This document shows positions 1 to 8,327 of a stretch of DNA of 39,884 nt, piece after piece. Source of the stretch: Hyphomicrobiales bacterium (lineage in GTDB: Bacteria > Pseudomonadota > Alphaproteobacteria > Rhizobiales > Beijerinckiaceae); NCBI GenBank assembly GCA_027487245.1, contig JAIYDY010000110.1, forward strand, positions 1 to 39,884. The letters run 5' to 3'. Within the stretch, counting starts at the first letter, position 1; each line of letters starts with the position of its first letter. The notes below the pieces were generated by a model. That model did no database searches and had not been told where the DNA came from. It worked only from the letters and a program-made list of their open reading frames with translations. The position numbers were made by a program, and so were the translations under genes.

Positions 1-296
1 AGAAGGAGGTAATAGTCCCAATCCTGACGTGCAGCTTGTGCTGTCTGGAAGGCCAGGACCATTCCCCGGTTCCAGAACAGCGAGCCGGATCCTGCCACAA
101 GCGCCACGTTTGGAAACTGTCGGGAGACTTCGTCAGCCGTGCCATCGCTTGAAGCATCATCAACCAGAAATGTCTTGGTTTGCAGATCACCATGGCGCGC
201 CGTTGCCTCTTCAAGCTGCGCCAGGATGCGCAGGGTCAGGGCCTTGCGGTTGTGGCATGCCATCAGCACGGCGACTTTGACAGATGATATCGTCAT
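1..296 (-). CDS. Family 2 glycosyltransferase, N-terminal part (cut by window edge)
   Basis: The reading frame opens with ATG at 296 and stays open to base 1, so only about 98 residues of the N-terminus are seen. An in-frame stop lies upstream, which supports this start. The protein begins with a hydrophobic strand (VKVAVLMACHNRK), followed by FLVDDASSDGTADEV, the classic nucleotide-sugar-binding start of a GT-A fold family 2 glycosyltransferase, and then a segment with GSGSLFWNRGM. The GT2 family transfers a sugar from an activated nucleotide donor to a growing glycan at the cytoplasmic membrane face. It is the most downstream gene visible in the minus-strand polysaccharide cluster, which must continue beyond the window. 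Donor and acceptor cannot be read from the sequence. Confidence 0.85.
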   Translation of the reverse strand, partial: MTISSVKVAVLMACHNRKALTLRILAQLEEATARHGDLQTKTFLVDDASSDGTADEVSRQFPNVALVAGSGSLFWNRGMVLAFQTAQAARQDWDYYLL

Positions 297-419
297 CGTG
301 GATCTAGATTTCTGTGCTGTCTGCTCATTCTAGGTCACAATTTTCGATTGTTTTCATGCTAATTATTTATGATTTGATTGCGGGTTTCCATTAACTTCAA
401 CTCAATACTGATTCAAGTT

Positions 420-1625
420 TCATGCGCTCTTGAATGAGAAATTAAATCGAGAAAGTGCATTATTAAAAATTCGCACGATACTCTGCTGCAGCGCTTCGTG
501 TCTCAGTTCAGATTCGATTAAATCGCCGGCGCGCGTGCTTGCTTGAAGTATATTTTCAATTGAATCATTTTCTTCACCGCATGTATAAATACTAATGTCA
601 TTCATTATAATTTCGTATAATCTTCTAAAATTAAATATATGATCTTTAATTCCATGAATGTGATGATCTAAGTTGTGCATTCTGCAAAAATCATCAATCC
701 AATCGTTCAGCACAGACTTATGCGGTGAGCGTTCCCGGGTCACCATTGTCACAACTCTCTTCAGCAGTTCAAGGCGATCGGACCCCGACAGTCCTGCTAC
801 CCGAATATAAGGTTCAATTACAAATAAGTTCAAGGATGGTACGAAAGATCCATCTCGTGCAAGAGGTAAGTCAGAATGGAAAGGAATGCTTTTTTCTGAT
901 ATAAATTTTCGAGAAACGTCTGTATTTTTTTTCATTTGTGCGGTCCCGTTGCTGTGAATAGATGCTCCATTTATGAACTCGGGGCGATATGAATAAATAT
1001 AGCTATTTACTGTCTTGCAGATTGCCATGCCAGCGAACACGTCAGGAATTGACGAGCAAAAAAAACGCCCGAATTTATTCTTGATTGAAATCATAATATC
1101 ATAACGGACAATTCCACCATTATATATAATGGGTAGATTAGTATAGTGTAAATTCTTGAATATAACGCGGTCAAGAAATTGATTTGTTGATCTTTTCTCG
1201 ATGCCGCGTTTCAGTGGTATACTGAGCCTACCAGATTTCGAATCAAGTACTTCTGGCCACGCAAAAGAGCAGGCTGTGGTTCGGAGGGCATCTGTGCCGG
1301 TTTCGTCGAGGATGCGCGAGAGGCGCTCGATCGCTCCTGGCATGAGTCCATCGTCATCGCCCATAAAGCCAACAAAGCCGCCAGAGACGTGATTGAGAGC
1401 AAACTCCCAGTTGTCAGACATGCTGACCCGTTCGCTCGTTCGAACGTAACGAAAGCGCTCGTCTGCGATGGATTCGTAAACGTCACGTGTCTCATCAACA
1501 CTTGCATTGTCACTCACAATCACCCGGAGTTTATCGCTGGTCTGAGCGGCAAGCGTCCGTAGCGAGAAGCGAAGCACATCTGCTCTTTCTCGCGTCGGCA
1601 CAATGATCGTAATGAGATCCGGCAT
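420..1625 (-). CDS. Family 2 glycosyltransferase, AT-rich
   Basis: A GT2 enzyme of about 401 residues. The N-terminus has the Rossmann-like start LITIIVPTRERADVL, then VIVSDNASVDETRDV and the metal/nucleotide-binding acidic motif GFMGDDDG. The C-terminal half has no recognised motif and is unusually rich in Ile, Asn, Phe and Lys. I chose ATG 1625 because AAGGGA lies a suitable distance upstream; a longer frame could start at 1661 but has no clear ribosome site. GC content falls sharply in the distal half (420-1200) compared with the neighbouring rfb genes, which suggests a separate origin. The gene lies 190 bases after the O-methyltransferase gene, with AT-rich DNA between. The likely role is adding a sugar during polysaccharide or O-antigen assembly; the specificity is unknown. 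Confidence 0.85.
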   Translation of the reverse strand: MPDLITIIVPTRERADVLRFSLRTLAAQTSDKLRVIVSDNASVDETRDVYESIADERFRYVRTSERVSMSDNWEFALNHVSGGFVGFMGDDDGLMPGAIERLSRILDETGTDALRTTACSFAWPEVLDSKSGRLSIPLKRGIEKRSTNQFLDRVIFKNLHYTNLPIIYNGGIVRYDIMISIKNKFGRFFCSSIPDVFAGMAICKTVNSYIYSYRPEFINGASIHSNGTAQMKKNTDVSRKFISEKSIPFHSDLPLARDGSFVPSLNLFVIEPYIRVAGLSGSDRLELLKRVVTMVTRERSPHKSVLNDWIDDFCRMHNLDHHIHGIKDHIFNFRRLYEIIMNDISIYTCGEENDSIENILQASTRAGDLIESELRHEALQQSIVRIFNNALSRFNFSFKSA

Positions 1626-1816
1626 CCGAGTTCCCTTGTCCATCATTCCCGCTTCAGGCACATGACCAGCATTCCGGATTTACTCTATTGAAATAATTAT
1701 TTCGGAAAAATTCCTAGTATATTGTATTCCTAATTTCAGAAACATAGAAATATTCACAAATCATGAATGTTTTTATGAGTAGATCGCAGAATATCAAAAC
1801 TATAGTATTTTGATAA

Positions 1817-2587
1817 TTAGCTGATGCGCTTCAGATAGCCCTCTGGTGCGACGGTGATCTGAAGCTTGTTCTCGATCTGCTTGTCGATGGCGAACTCCGG
1901 ATGGGTTTTGAGAAACTCCCACACAGCGGTCTTTGCATTGTTGCCCGGTCCCCACGGCCTGTCGCCAGAGTTGCTGGCGGGCATGTCTTCGATGACCGTA
2001 TCGAACACGATGCAATAGCTGTCCTTGCTGACCATTGGGCCAAACGCCTCAAGTTCGGCCAGAACATGATCATGCGTGTGGTTGCTGTCGAGGCTGACGA
2101 GCACGCGCTTGGCGTCGCCTACAAGAGAGCTGATCTGACTGACGATAGCTGGATCAACCGAAGAGCCTTCGAGCATGGTGATGCGCTTTGCCAATGGGTG
2201 TGCCTCAATGGCGACGCGGTTGTGCTGGCGAATGTCGATGTCGACGCCGATGACCTTGCGCTTCGGCCTGGCCGGATCGAGCACCTCGCCGTTGGCCGTC
2301 GCTTCGCACAGGTCCAGCATTGCCAGCAGCGAAGCAGACAGGATCAGTGATCCACCATGGGCGATTCCGGTCTCAACAATGACATCTGGCTGAATTTGCC
2401 AGACGATCTCCTGAAAGGCCACAATATCTTGCGGATACTGGATGATCGGGCGGCCTAGCCACGAAAAATTGTAGGAATATTGAACGCGCAAAGTTTCAAC
2501 CATGAAACGCCTTGCTGCCATCAGCAGGTTTGCGTCGTGCTCGTTGGCATCGATCCGCGTCTTCGTTTCCTCGGCAAAACTCAACAT
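1817..2587 (-). CDS. CmcI / rhamnosyl O-methyltransferase family protein (probable sugar O-methyltransferase)
   Basis: A 256-residue protein with the hallmarks of the family often labelled cephalosporin hydroxylase (CmcI, Pfam RMNT_CmcI). A conserved N-terminal region (YNFSWLGRPIIQYPQD) is followed by the SAM-binding strand VETGIAHGGSLILSAS, IGVDID, the metal-site-like LDSNHTHDHV, and RPWGPGNNAKTAV. Characterised relatives include CmcI of cephamycin synthesis and the mycobacterial rhamnosyl 2-O-methyltransferase. In a sugar cluster the natural reading is O-methylation of a deoxysugar, not hydroxylation. ATG 2587 lies one base after the stop of the upstream methyltransferase gene, so the two are probably translated together. 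The acceptor sugar and position are inferred, not seen. Confidence 0.8.
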   Translation of the reverse strand: MLSFAEETKTRIDANEHDANLLMAARRFMVETLRVQYSYNFSWLGRPIIQYPQDIVAFQEIVWQIQPDVIVETGIAHGGSLILSASLLAMLDLCEATANGEVLDPARPKRKVIGVDIDIRQHNRVAIEAHPLAKRITMLEGSSVDPAIVSQISSLVGDAKRVLVSLDSNHTHDHVLAELEAFGPMVSKDSYCIVFDTVIEDMPASNSGDRPWGPGNNAKTAVWEFLKTHPEFAIDKQIENKLQITVAPEGYLKRIS

Positions 2588-2588
2588 A

Positions 2589-3635
2589 TCACATGCCTTT
2601 GCAGTTGAAGCGCGGTCCGACCAATTCCCTGATCTCCGCCAGATAGTTCGGGTTCATCACTTGAAGCGTTGTTCCATCCGGCAATCCGGCCAGGCCCTCT
2701 TGGGGAGGGTGCACCTTCAGACCGGTTACCGGCAAGTACTGTCCTTGCTTGCTTGGATTGATGTCGATGATTCGATCCACGGGGCGGCCGACGCGCTCAG
2801 CCATCAATGAGAAGATCACGCCCTTGGAGGCGGCGCCCCATACAACGAGCGGCCCTTCGACAGCGCCGACTTTTTCAATTCCGTCCAGAAAGCTCTTTGG
2901 AAACGACACCCGGTGACGTTCGTCATGCGTTGGACGGCGCAACTTGGCGAGGTCTGCAACGACACTGAGATACTGGCCATTGAAGCTGTGCGTGATCAGA
3001 GGCCTTCCATCAAACATATTTTCAAAATCGACGCCTCTGAAGTAGTTCACATGCTCATAAAAGATATCAAACCAAGTCTTGTTCTCCATGATCCAGTCGA
3101 GGCAAGGGACTTCGATATAGATCAAGCCTTTGCCGCCATTTGCATCACGCAACTGTTCGAGAAATTTGACCGGATCGGGCACATGTTCAAGCACATGCCT
3201 CAAAATGAGTCCGGATCCGGAGAGGCCGGTGTCAGGGTTGAAATAACTCCTGTGAATGGCCGCATTTGTACCTTCGTAAGTCGGATCAAAGCCCGTGATT
3301 TCGACGCCACGGCCTTGGAGCAGTTCAAGGAAATAGCCCTTTCCGCATCCAACCTCGATCAGCGCTCGCTGTCCGAGTTGCTCCTCGACAATTGAGGCTA
3401 CGCTATCGAGGTGCGTCTGAAATCGCTTACTTGTCGCTTGTTCGTTGTTATATGATGTATCGTATATGACATCATCGGCACGAAACGCAGCATTTCTAAC
3501 AAGACCACTCGTCAGGTCCTGAATCAACTCGATGTCCCCGGTTGGACACGATTGAGCTTCTTCGCGAGAGGCGTAGACCCGGTTCTGGAAAACTGGAAAT
3601 GCGCGCTCGGTGTACAGCGCTTGCATCGGCTCCAA
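2589..3635 (-). CDS. SAM-dependent methyltransferase, C-methyltransferase-like with degenerate zinc-finger region
   Basis: A 348-residue protein. A SAM-binding motif (ALIEVGCGKGYFLELL) sits at about residues 91-106, followed by GFDPTYEG. The segment FYEHVNYF near residues 192-199 resembles the Tyr-His-Glu-His active-site region of sugar C-methyltransferases. The C-terminal third (VVWGAASKGVIFSLMAERVG, then IIDINPSKQGQYLPVTGLKV) matches the C-methyltransferase C-terminal domain (PF08484 type). The N-terminal region aligns with the usual zinc-finger lead-in of this family but lacks its cysteines (IELIQDLTSGLVRNAAF). The start is TTG at 3635, supported by GGAAGGAG 7 bases upstream; ATG 3626 is the alternative. 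It could be a second C-methyltransferase or an O-methyltransferase. Confidence 0.8.
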   Translation of the reverse strand: MEPMQALYTERAFPVFQNRVYASREEAQSCPTGDIELIQDLTSGLVRNAAFRADDVIYDTSYNNEQATSKRFQTHLDSVASIVEEQLGQRALIEVGCGKGYFLELLQGRGVEITGFDPTYEGTNAAIHRSYFNPDTGLSGSGLILRHVLEHVPDPVKFLEQLRDANGGKGLIYIEVPCLDWIMENKTWFDIFYEHVNYFRGVDFENMFDGRPLITHSFNGQYLSVVADLAKLRRPTHDERHRVSFPKSFLDGIEKVGAVEGPLVVWGAASKGVIFSLMAERVGRPVDRIIDINPSKQGQYLPVTGLKVHPPQEGLAGLPDGTTLQVMNPNYLAEIRELVGPRFNCKGM

Positions 3636-3653
3636 GAGGTTTCTCCTTCCGGT

Positions 3654-4484
3654 CTACGCGGGCAAAGGCGTAGGAATACCTACAACATAGGCGGGATCAT
3701 CGGGTGAGTTCGGCCTGGCCCCGAAACGAAGGAGATCTTTTCGTCCGTATTGATCTGCGATGCCCTCCGCCAGTTCTCTTATTGTGATCGGCTGTCCAGA
3801 GCAAATGTTGATAGCGCCCGCAATGTTCGAAAGTGCAACCACAGCAATGCGTTCCCCGGCCTCGGCGACATTTAGATAGTCGCGCACGGCATCACCCGAG
3901 CCGAGGTTGACCGGTTTGCCGGACGCAAGGCAGGTGTGCAGATACGGAACGAACCGACGCGCATCCTCGTTTTCCCCGAACAAATAGAACAAGCGGCACC
4001 ACGCGAATGACACGCCCATGATCGGCAGCAACCGCTCGAGAGCAAGGTATGCCGCGGCTTTGGCCGCGCCATAGGCGGTTGAAGGTCGCAGGCTTGTCTC
4101 AGTGCCCATCGGATGCGCCACAAGCCCATACTCTGCACAAGTGCCGATGCCGATGATGCGTGTGATGCCAGCCTGAGAAGCGCCTTGAGCCATGCGCAGT
4201 GTGCCAATCAGAGCATCCATATTGTTTGGCGAGTGAAGATAGGTGCCGTGCGTCACAGGCCATGCCACGTGAACGAGACGTTCCATGCTTCGACACGTCT
4301 TGGCCCACCATGCTGGATCTTCTGCAAAAACGTCTTCAGTTTCCACCGTGTCAGCGACGCCATCTGGCGGGCTATGTCCGGGGCGTAGCACCACGCGAAC
4401 GTCCGCGCCGCGCTGGATGAGTGACCTGAGCACTTGTTTGCCGACGAAGCCTGTTGCGCCAGTCAAGACCACGCGCTCATTCAT
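3654..4484 (-). CDS. NAD(P)-dependent sugar epimerase/reductase (probable 4-ketoreductase)
   Basis: An extended short-chain dehydrogenase of 276 residues. It has the N-terminal dinucleotide motif VVLTGATGFVGKQVL and the catalytic Tyr-x-x-x-Lys in STAYGAAKAAAY. Later segments (YLNVAEAGERIAVVAL and INICSGQPITIRELAEGIADQYG) are typical of NAD-dependent epimerase/dehydratases such as RmlD, GalE and 4-keto-sugar reductases. The start ATG 4484 overlaps the C-methyltransferase stop by four bases (ATGA); a longer frame to 4577 runs inside that gene and is unlikely. Given its place after dehydratase, epimerase and C-methyltransferase genes, the expected job is reduction of the C4 keto group to finish the CDP-deoxysugar. 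The stereochemistry cannot be read from sequence. Confidence 0.82.
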   Translation of the reverse strand: MNERVVLTGATGFVGKQVLRSLIQRGADVRVVLRPGHSPPDGVADTVETEDVFAEDPAWWAKTCRSMERLVHVAWPVTHGTYLHSPNNMDALIGTLRMAQGASQAGITRIIGIGTCAEYGLVAHPMGTETSLRPSTAYGAAKAAAYLALERLLPIMGVSFAWCRLFYLFGENEDARRFVPYLHTCLASGKPVNLGSGDAVRDYLNVAEAGERIAVVALSNIAGAINICSGQPITIRELAEGIADQYGRKDLLRFGARPNSPDDPAYVVGIPTPLPA

Positions 4485-5704
4485 CGCACTTGCAACTCCG
4501 GCACGGCTGTCACGAACCTGGTGCCCTGTCGGGACAGCGGCGCGAGCTGGCTTGAGATTTCGTCCGCCAGGTTCCACGGCAGGATCAGCACGAAGTCCGG
4601 CCTGCGATCGGTCAGTGCCTGGGGCGGCAAAATCGGGATATGGCTGCCGGGCATGAAGCGCCCCTGCTTGGATGCCGCCGCGTCGGCAATGAACGAAACC
4701 AGGTCTGGTCGAATTCCGGCGTAGTTCATCAGCGTGTTGCCCTTCGCCGCCGCGCCATAGCCGGCAACCGTGCGGCCTGCCCTTTTGGTCTCGATCAGAA
4801 AGGCCACGAGAGCATCCTTGATGGCGTTCGCCCGGGCCTGAAAGCCATCATAGACGGCTGTGCCAGCCAGTCCCCCGTCGCGCTCGTCTGCAAGGCATTG
4901 CGCAACGGAGTCATGCTGAGGGTGCGCTGACTGCACGTGGCATCCGTAGATGCGCAGGCTGCCGCCATGGGTCGGAAGCCGTTCCACATCGAACACGCGC
5001 AAGCCTGCGCTGTCGAAAATCCGGCAAACCACCGAAAGGGACAGATAGGAGAAGTGCTCGTGATAGGCCGTGTCGAACTGGCACTGCTCGATCATGCGCA
5101 AGAGGTGAGGGAACTCCAGCGTGATGACACCTTCCGGCTTGAGCACAATGGCCAGACCGCGCGTGAAGTCATTGATGTCAGGAACATGGGCATAGACGTT
5201 GTTGCCGCAGACAAGATCGGCCATGTGTCCCGACGCGGCGAGATGCCGGGCCGTCGCTTCGCCAAAAAACGCACGCAGCACAGGAACCCCCAACGATTCT
5301 GCGGCATCGGCCGTGCCATCTGTCGGCTCGATTCCCAGGCAGGGGACGCCGGTCCGCACGAAGTTCTTCAGCAAATAGCCATCATTGCTGGCAATCTCGA
5401 TCACCTTGCTCCCGGAATCGAGGCCGAGGCGTGCCGTGATCATCGCCGCGTAGGCTTCCGCATGTGCGAGCCAGCTCAGCGAGGTCGATGAAAAATAGGC
5501 GTAGTCCGCGCTGAAAAGCTCAGTTTCGGAGGTAAAGTCATCGGTTTGCACAAGGTGGCACGTGTCACACACAAAAACGCGCAAAGGATACGTCACCTCA
5601 GGAGCGCTGAGATCGGCCGGAGACAGATAGGCATTGGATGGCGGTGCATGCCCGAGATCAAGAAACTGCCGATGCAAAGGCGTGGCACAGTGACGGCATT
5701 TCAT
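4481..5704 (-). CDS. Sugar C-methyltransferase with N-terminal zinc-binding domain
   Basis: A 407-residue protein of the NovU/TylCIII/TcaB9 type. The N-terminus carries a four-cysteine zinc site (Cys3, Cys6, Cys46, Cys49). The SAM-binding motif VIEIASNDGYLL is at about 101-112. An active-site block, YHEHFSYLS (214-222), matches the Tyr/His/Glu/His group that acts in C3-methylation of 4-keto-6-deoxy sugars in characterised relatives. The C-terminal domain begins near residue 310 with GYGAAAKGNTLMNYAG. Known members methylate C3 of a nucleotide-bound 4-keto-6-deoxyhexose. The gene overlaps both neighbours by four bases, so it is translationally coupled with the epimerase upstream and the reductase downstream. 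It is the key sign that this cluster makes a branched-chain sugar. Confidence 0.88.
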   Translation of the reverse strand: MKCRHCATPLHRQFLDLGHAPPSNAYLSPADLSAPEVTYPLRVFVCDTCHLVQTDDFTSETELFSADYAYFSSTSLSWLAHAEAYAAMITARLGLDSGSKVIEIASNDGYLLKNFVRTGVPCLGIEPTDGTADAAESLGVPVLRAFFGEATARHLAASGHMADLVCGNNVYAHVPDINDFTRGLAIVLKPEGVITLEFPHLLRMIEQCQFDTAYHEHFSYLSLSVVCRIFDSAGLRVFDVERLPTHGGSLRIYGCHVQSAHPQHDSVAQCLADERDGGLAGTAVYDGFQARANAIKDALVAFLIETKRAGRTVAGYGAAAKGNTLMNYAGIRPDLVSFIADAAASKQGRFMPGSHIPILPPQALTDRRPDFVLILPWNLADEISSQLAPLSRQGTRFVTAVPELQVR

Positions 5705-6249
5705 TCGGTGAACGGCTCCAACGCAGCAAGGTGTGGCAATCCGGCATCCCGAAGCGACAGTTCCGTCACAGGCAGCGGCCAGACGATGCCAACCGTGGGA
5801 TCGGCGTGATGAAGACCGGCATCATGCTGGGGGCTGTAGGGCATGCCGTGCATGTAAAGCAGCTCTGTATCGGCCTCAAGAGTCTGGAAGCCATGGGCGC
5901 ATCCTTTCGGGATGTAGATCATGCTCCTGTTGCTCGCCGTGAGCGTCACGGACAGCCAATGCCCGAATGTCGGCGACTGGCTTCGCATGTCGACGATGAC
6001 GTCGTGCGCACCCCCGCGCAAGCACCGGACCAGCTTGACGTCAGCAAAGGGTGCCCGCTGGAAGTGCATGCCTCTCACGGTTCCCGGTGTTCTGGTCAGC
6101 GAGGTGTTCATCTGCGGCCAGTGCGTTGTCAGAGAGCGGTCCGCGAACTCCGCTTCACAGAACAGGCGGGCAAAAAAGCCGCGTGTATCCTCTCTCTGCT
6201 CCAGATCGATCTGAAAAGATCCAGGAATGGCCAATGGTTTGAAGATCAT
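5701..6249 (-). CDS. RmlC-type nucleotide 4-keto-6-deoxysugar 3,5- (or 5-)epimerase
   Basis: A 182-residue cupin of the RmlC/RfbC family. Visible family features are DTRGFFARLFC near the start, the catalytic-His segment GTVRGMHFQ, LVRCLRGGAHDVIVDMR, MIYIPKGCAHGFQTLE, the aromatic region MPYSPQHDAGLHH, and the C-terminal DPTVGIVWPLP. Length and motif order fit a normal complete enzyme. RmlC proper works on dTDP sugars, but the neighbours here make a CDP sugar, so the substrate is probably CDP-4-keto-6-deoxyglucose. Epimerisation at C5 would turn the product into the L series. Start and stop overlap those of the neighbouring genes by four bases. Whether it acts at C3, C5 or both is not decidable from sequence. 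Confidence 0.85.
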   Translation of the reverse strand: MIFKPLAIPGSFQIDLEQREDTRGFFARLFCEAEFADRSLTTHWPQMNTSLTRTPGTVRGMHFQRAPFADVKLVRCLRGGAHDVIVDMRSQSPTFGHWLSVTLTASNRSMIYIPKGCAHGFQTLEADTELLYMHGMPYSPQHDAGLHHADPTVGIVWPLPVTELSLRDAGLPHLAALEPFTE

Positions 6250-7301
6250 GCGTGGCTATCAGCCTCGAACATTGAAATCTGGCGTTCGACCAGCGCTTCC
6301 GGTGCGGTTCCGCGATGCTCATCGCGATACCAGCCTATCGTCTCCTCGACAGCCGTTTCGAAGTTCCAGACCGGCGACCATCCAAGCACGTTTTTCGCCT
6401 TCTCGGTCGCCAGTTGCAACCTTCCTGCTTCGTGCAGATCGGAGGGCTTGGAGGCATCGAGCCACGTGCCCGGCCAGGTCTTCAGGCTGTGCTCGACGAG
6501 ATGACGCACGCTTCTCTGGTCCTCCGCGTCAGGGGCGAAGTTGAAACTGTCCTCAGCCGTTCTGTCTCCGGCAAGCAGTCGCTCTGCCATCATGATGTAG
6601 CCGCGCAACGGATCCAGGACATGCTGCCAGGGGCGGATGGCTGCCGGGTTCCGGACAGGCAAGGCATTGCCGCTGGCCAGGGCGCGTATCAGGTCGGGGA
6701 TGATCCGCTCCTGTGCCCAGTCGCCGCCGCCGATGACATTGCCCGATCGCGCGGACGCCAGCCTGATGCGTCCATCCGCAAAAAACGAGCGCCTGTAACT
6801 GTCGACGACGAGTTCGGTGGCCGCTTTGCTGGCGCTGTAAGGGTCATGCCCGCCGAGCCGGTCGGTTTCGCGGTAGGCGTGGACCCATTCGCGGTTGTGG
6901 TAGACCTTGTCGGTCGTGACGACCACGACGGCACAACTCCGTTTGGCCGCCCGCACGGCCTCCAGAAGATTGACCGTGCCGAGCACATTCGTTGCCCATG
7001 TTTCCTGCGGCTCGCGGTAGGAGCGAAGCACAAGGGGCTGCGCGGCCAGATGGAAGATCACGTCGGGTGCTACTGTCTCGATGCAGGCCGTCAGCGCTGA
7101 CGGGTTCCGGACATCGCCGACGATATGCTGCAGCCGTGTTTCCATCCGCAGCTGGTTGAACAGCGCGGGGGTCGTGTCCGGCTCCAGAGCGAAGCCACCC
7201 ACATGCGCGCCAAGGCGGCCAAGCCACATGCTCAGCCAAGTGCCCTTGAAACCGGTATGTCCGGTCACAAGGACGCGGCGACCTGACAAAGGTGATGTCA
7301 C
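6246..7301 (-). CDS. rfbG: CDP-glucose 4,6-dehydratase
   Basis: An extended SDR enzyme of about 351 residues that converts CDP-D-glucose to CDP-4-keto-6-deoxy-D-glucose using bound NAD. Visible are [25 protein letters not shown] (glycine-rich loop), [27 protein letters not shown], and the catalytic [12 protein letters not shown], followed by [11 protein letters not shown]. This set is diagnostic of RfbG as distinct from RmlB. The frame extends upstream to 7337, but a GTG at 7301 forms a GTGA overlap with the rfbF stop and has GGAAGGTG about 8 bases upstream, matching the four-base overlaps of the other junctions. GTG 7307 is a second possibility. It supplies the 4-keto intermediate for the epimerase and C-methyltransferase downstream. 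Confidence 0.93.
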   Translation of the reverse strand: MTSPLSGRRVLVTGHTGFKGTWLSMWLGRLGAHVGGFALEPDTTPALFNQLRMETRLQHIVGDVRNPSALTACIETVAPDVIFHLAAQPLVLRSYREPQETWATNVLGTVNLLEAVRAAKRSCAVVVVTTDKVYHNREWVHAYRETDRLGGHDPYSASKAATELVVDSYRRSFFADGRIRLASARSGNVIGGGDWAQERIIPDLIRALASGNALPVRNPAAIRPWQHVLDPLRGYIMMAERLLAGDRTAEDSFNFAPDAEDQRSVRHLVEHSLKTWPGTWLDASKPSDLHEAGRLQLATEKAKNVLGWSPVWNFETAVEETIGWYRDEHRGTAPEALVERQISMFEADSHA

Positions 7302-8065
7302 GGCCACACCTTCCAGGGGGCGGTGCCTGACTTCCACAGGTCTTCGAGGAAGACCTTGTCTCTCAAAGTGTCCATTGCGGCCCAGAATCCCTGGTGACGG
7401 TAGACTGAAAGCTGCCCTTCACTGGCCAACTTCTCAACCGGGCCCCGCTCCCAGATCGTTTGATCCCCTGCGATCCGGTCGATGACCGACGGTTCGCAAA
7501 CGAAGAAGCCGCCGCTGATCCAGCGGCCATCACCATGCGGCTTTTCGAGAAACGACGTCACACGGGCGCCGTCAATCTCGATAGCGCCACGCCGCCCCGC
7601 CGGCCGGACCGCTGTAACGGTAGCCTCGGTCTTCTGCTGGCGATGGAACGCCACCAGTGCCCCAATATCCACGTCGCTGACCCCATCGCCATACGTCATG
7701 CAAAACGTGCCATCGATATGATCGCGAACACGCGCGATCCGTCCGCCGGTCTGCGTCATTTCACCGGTGTCCACCAGCGTGACGCGCCATGGTTCCGCGT
7801 TCTTCTGATGCACTTCCATTGTGTTTGCTTGCATGTCGAACGTCACGTCAGACATGTGCAAGAAGTAGTTCGCGAAGTATTCCTTGATGAGATAGCCCTT
7901 GTAGCCGCAACAGATGATGAAATCAGTAATCTGATGCGCGCCATACAGTTTCATGATGTGCCAGATGATGGGCTTGCCGCCGATCTCGATCATCGGCTTT
8001 GGCCGCAGATGCGACTCCTCGCTGATGCGGGTGCCCAGACCGCCCGCGAGAATGACTGCCTTCAT
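7298..8065 (-). CDS. rfbF: Glucose-1-phosphate cytidylyltransferase
   Basis: A 255-residue nucleotidyltransferase that makes CDP-glucose from glucose-1-phosphate and CTP. The N-terminal signature [24 protein letters not shown] is that of sugar nucleotidyltransferases, and the following segments [38 protein letters not shown] and [13 protein letters not shown] are specific to RfbF. Length equals the family norm (about 257). It is the first gene of the minus-strand sugar operon, and the next gene overlaps its stop. The 262 bases between its ATG and tRNA-Thr must hold the operon promoter, unless it reads through from the tRNA; AAAGGTGGACAG just upstream of the ATG can serve as ribosome site. I see no clear sigma70 pair there. 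Confidence 0.95.
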   Translation of the reverse strand: MKAVILAGGLGTRISEESHLRPKPMIEIGGKPIIWHIMKLYGAHQITDFIICCGYKGYLIKEYFANYFLHMSDVTFDMQANTMEVHQKNAEPWRVTLVDTGEMTQTGGRIARVRDHIDGTFCMTYGDGVSDVDIGALVAFHRQQKTEATVTAVRPAGRRGAIEIDGARVTSFLEKPHGDGRWISGGFFVCEPSVIDRIAGDQTIWERGPVEKLASEGQLSVYRHQGFWAAMDTLRDKVFLEDLWKSGTAPWKVWP

Positions 8066-8327
8066 CGCCTGTCCACCTTTGCCTGACCAAAAGCCGAAAA
8101 CCCGTTGCCGTACAGCGGGAATGTTCCGGTTAGCGGGCTTTCGCCGCCTTTGCTACTGGCATGGACGTTTTTGACCAAACCACGCAGCATGGCTAGCGCT
8201 TTTCGATGCCGGATCCGGATGGTTGATGACACTGGACGTGAACCGGTTCGCAGGATTCGCGTTCCGGACTGATCAACTCCCGGAGAGAGCCGGCTGACGA
8301 GAGCCCGGGGATCATGTCCAGCTTGGC

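Noticed and set aside
1817..2587. Literal role in cephalosporin synthesis
   Set aside because: No beta-lactam genes nearby; the family also contains sugar O-methyltransferases and the context is a sugar operon.
6246..8065. Pathway to a 3,6-dideoxyhexose (abequose/tyvelose/ascarylose type)
   Set aside because: No RfbH/E1-type 3-dehydratase or its reductase is present in the operon.
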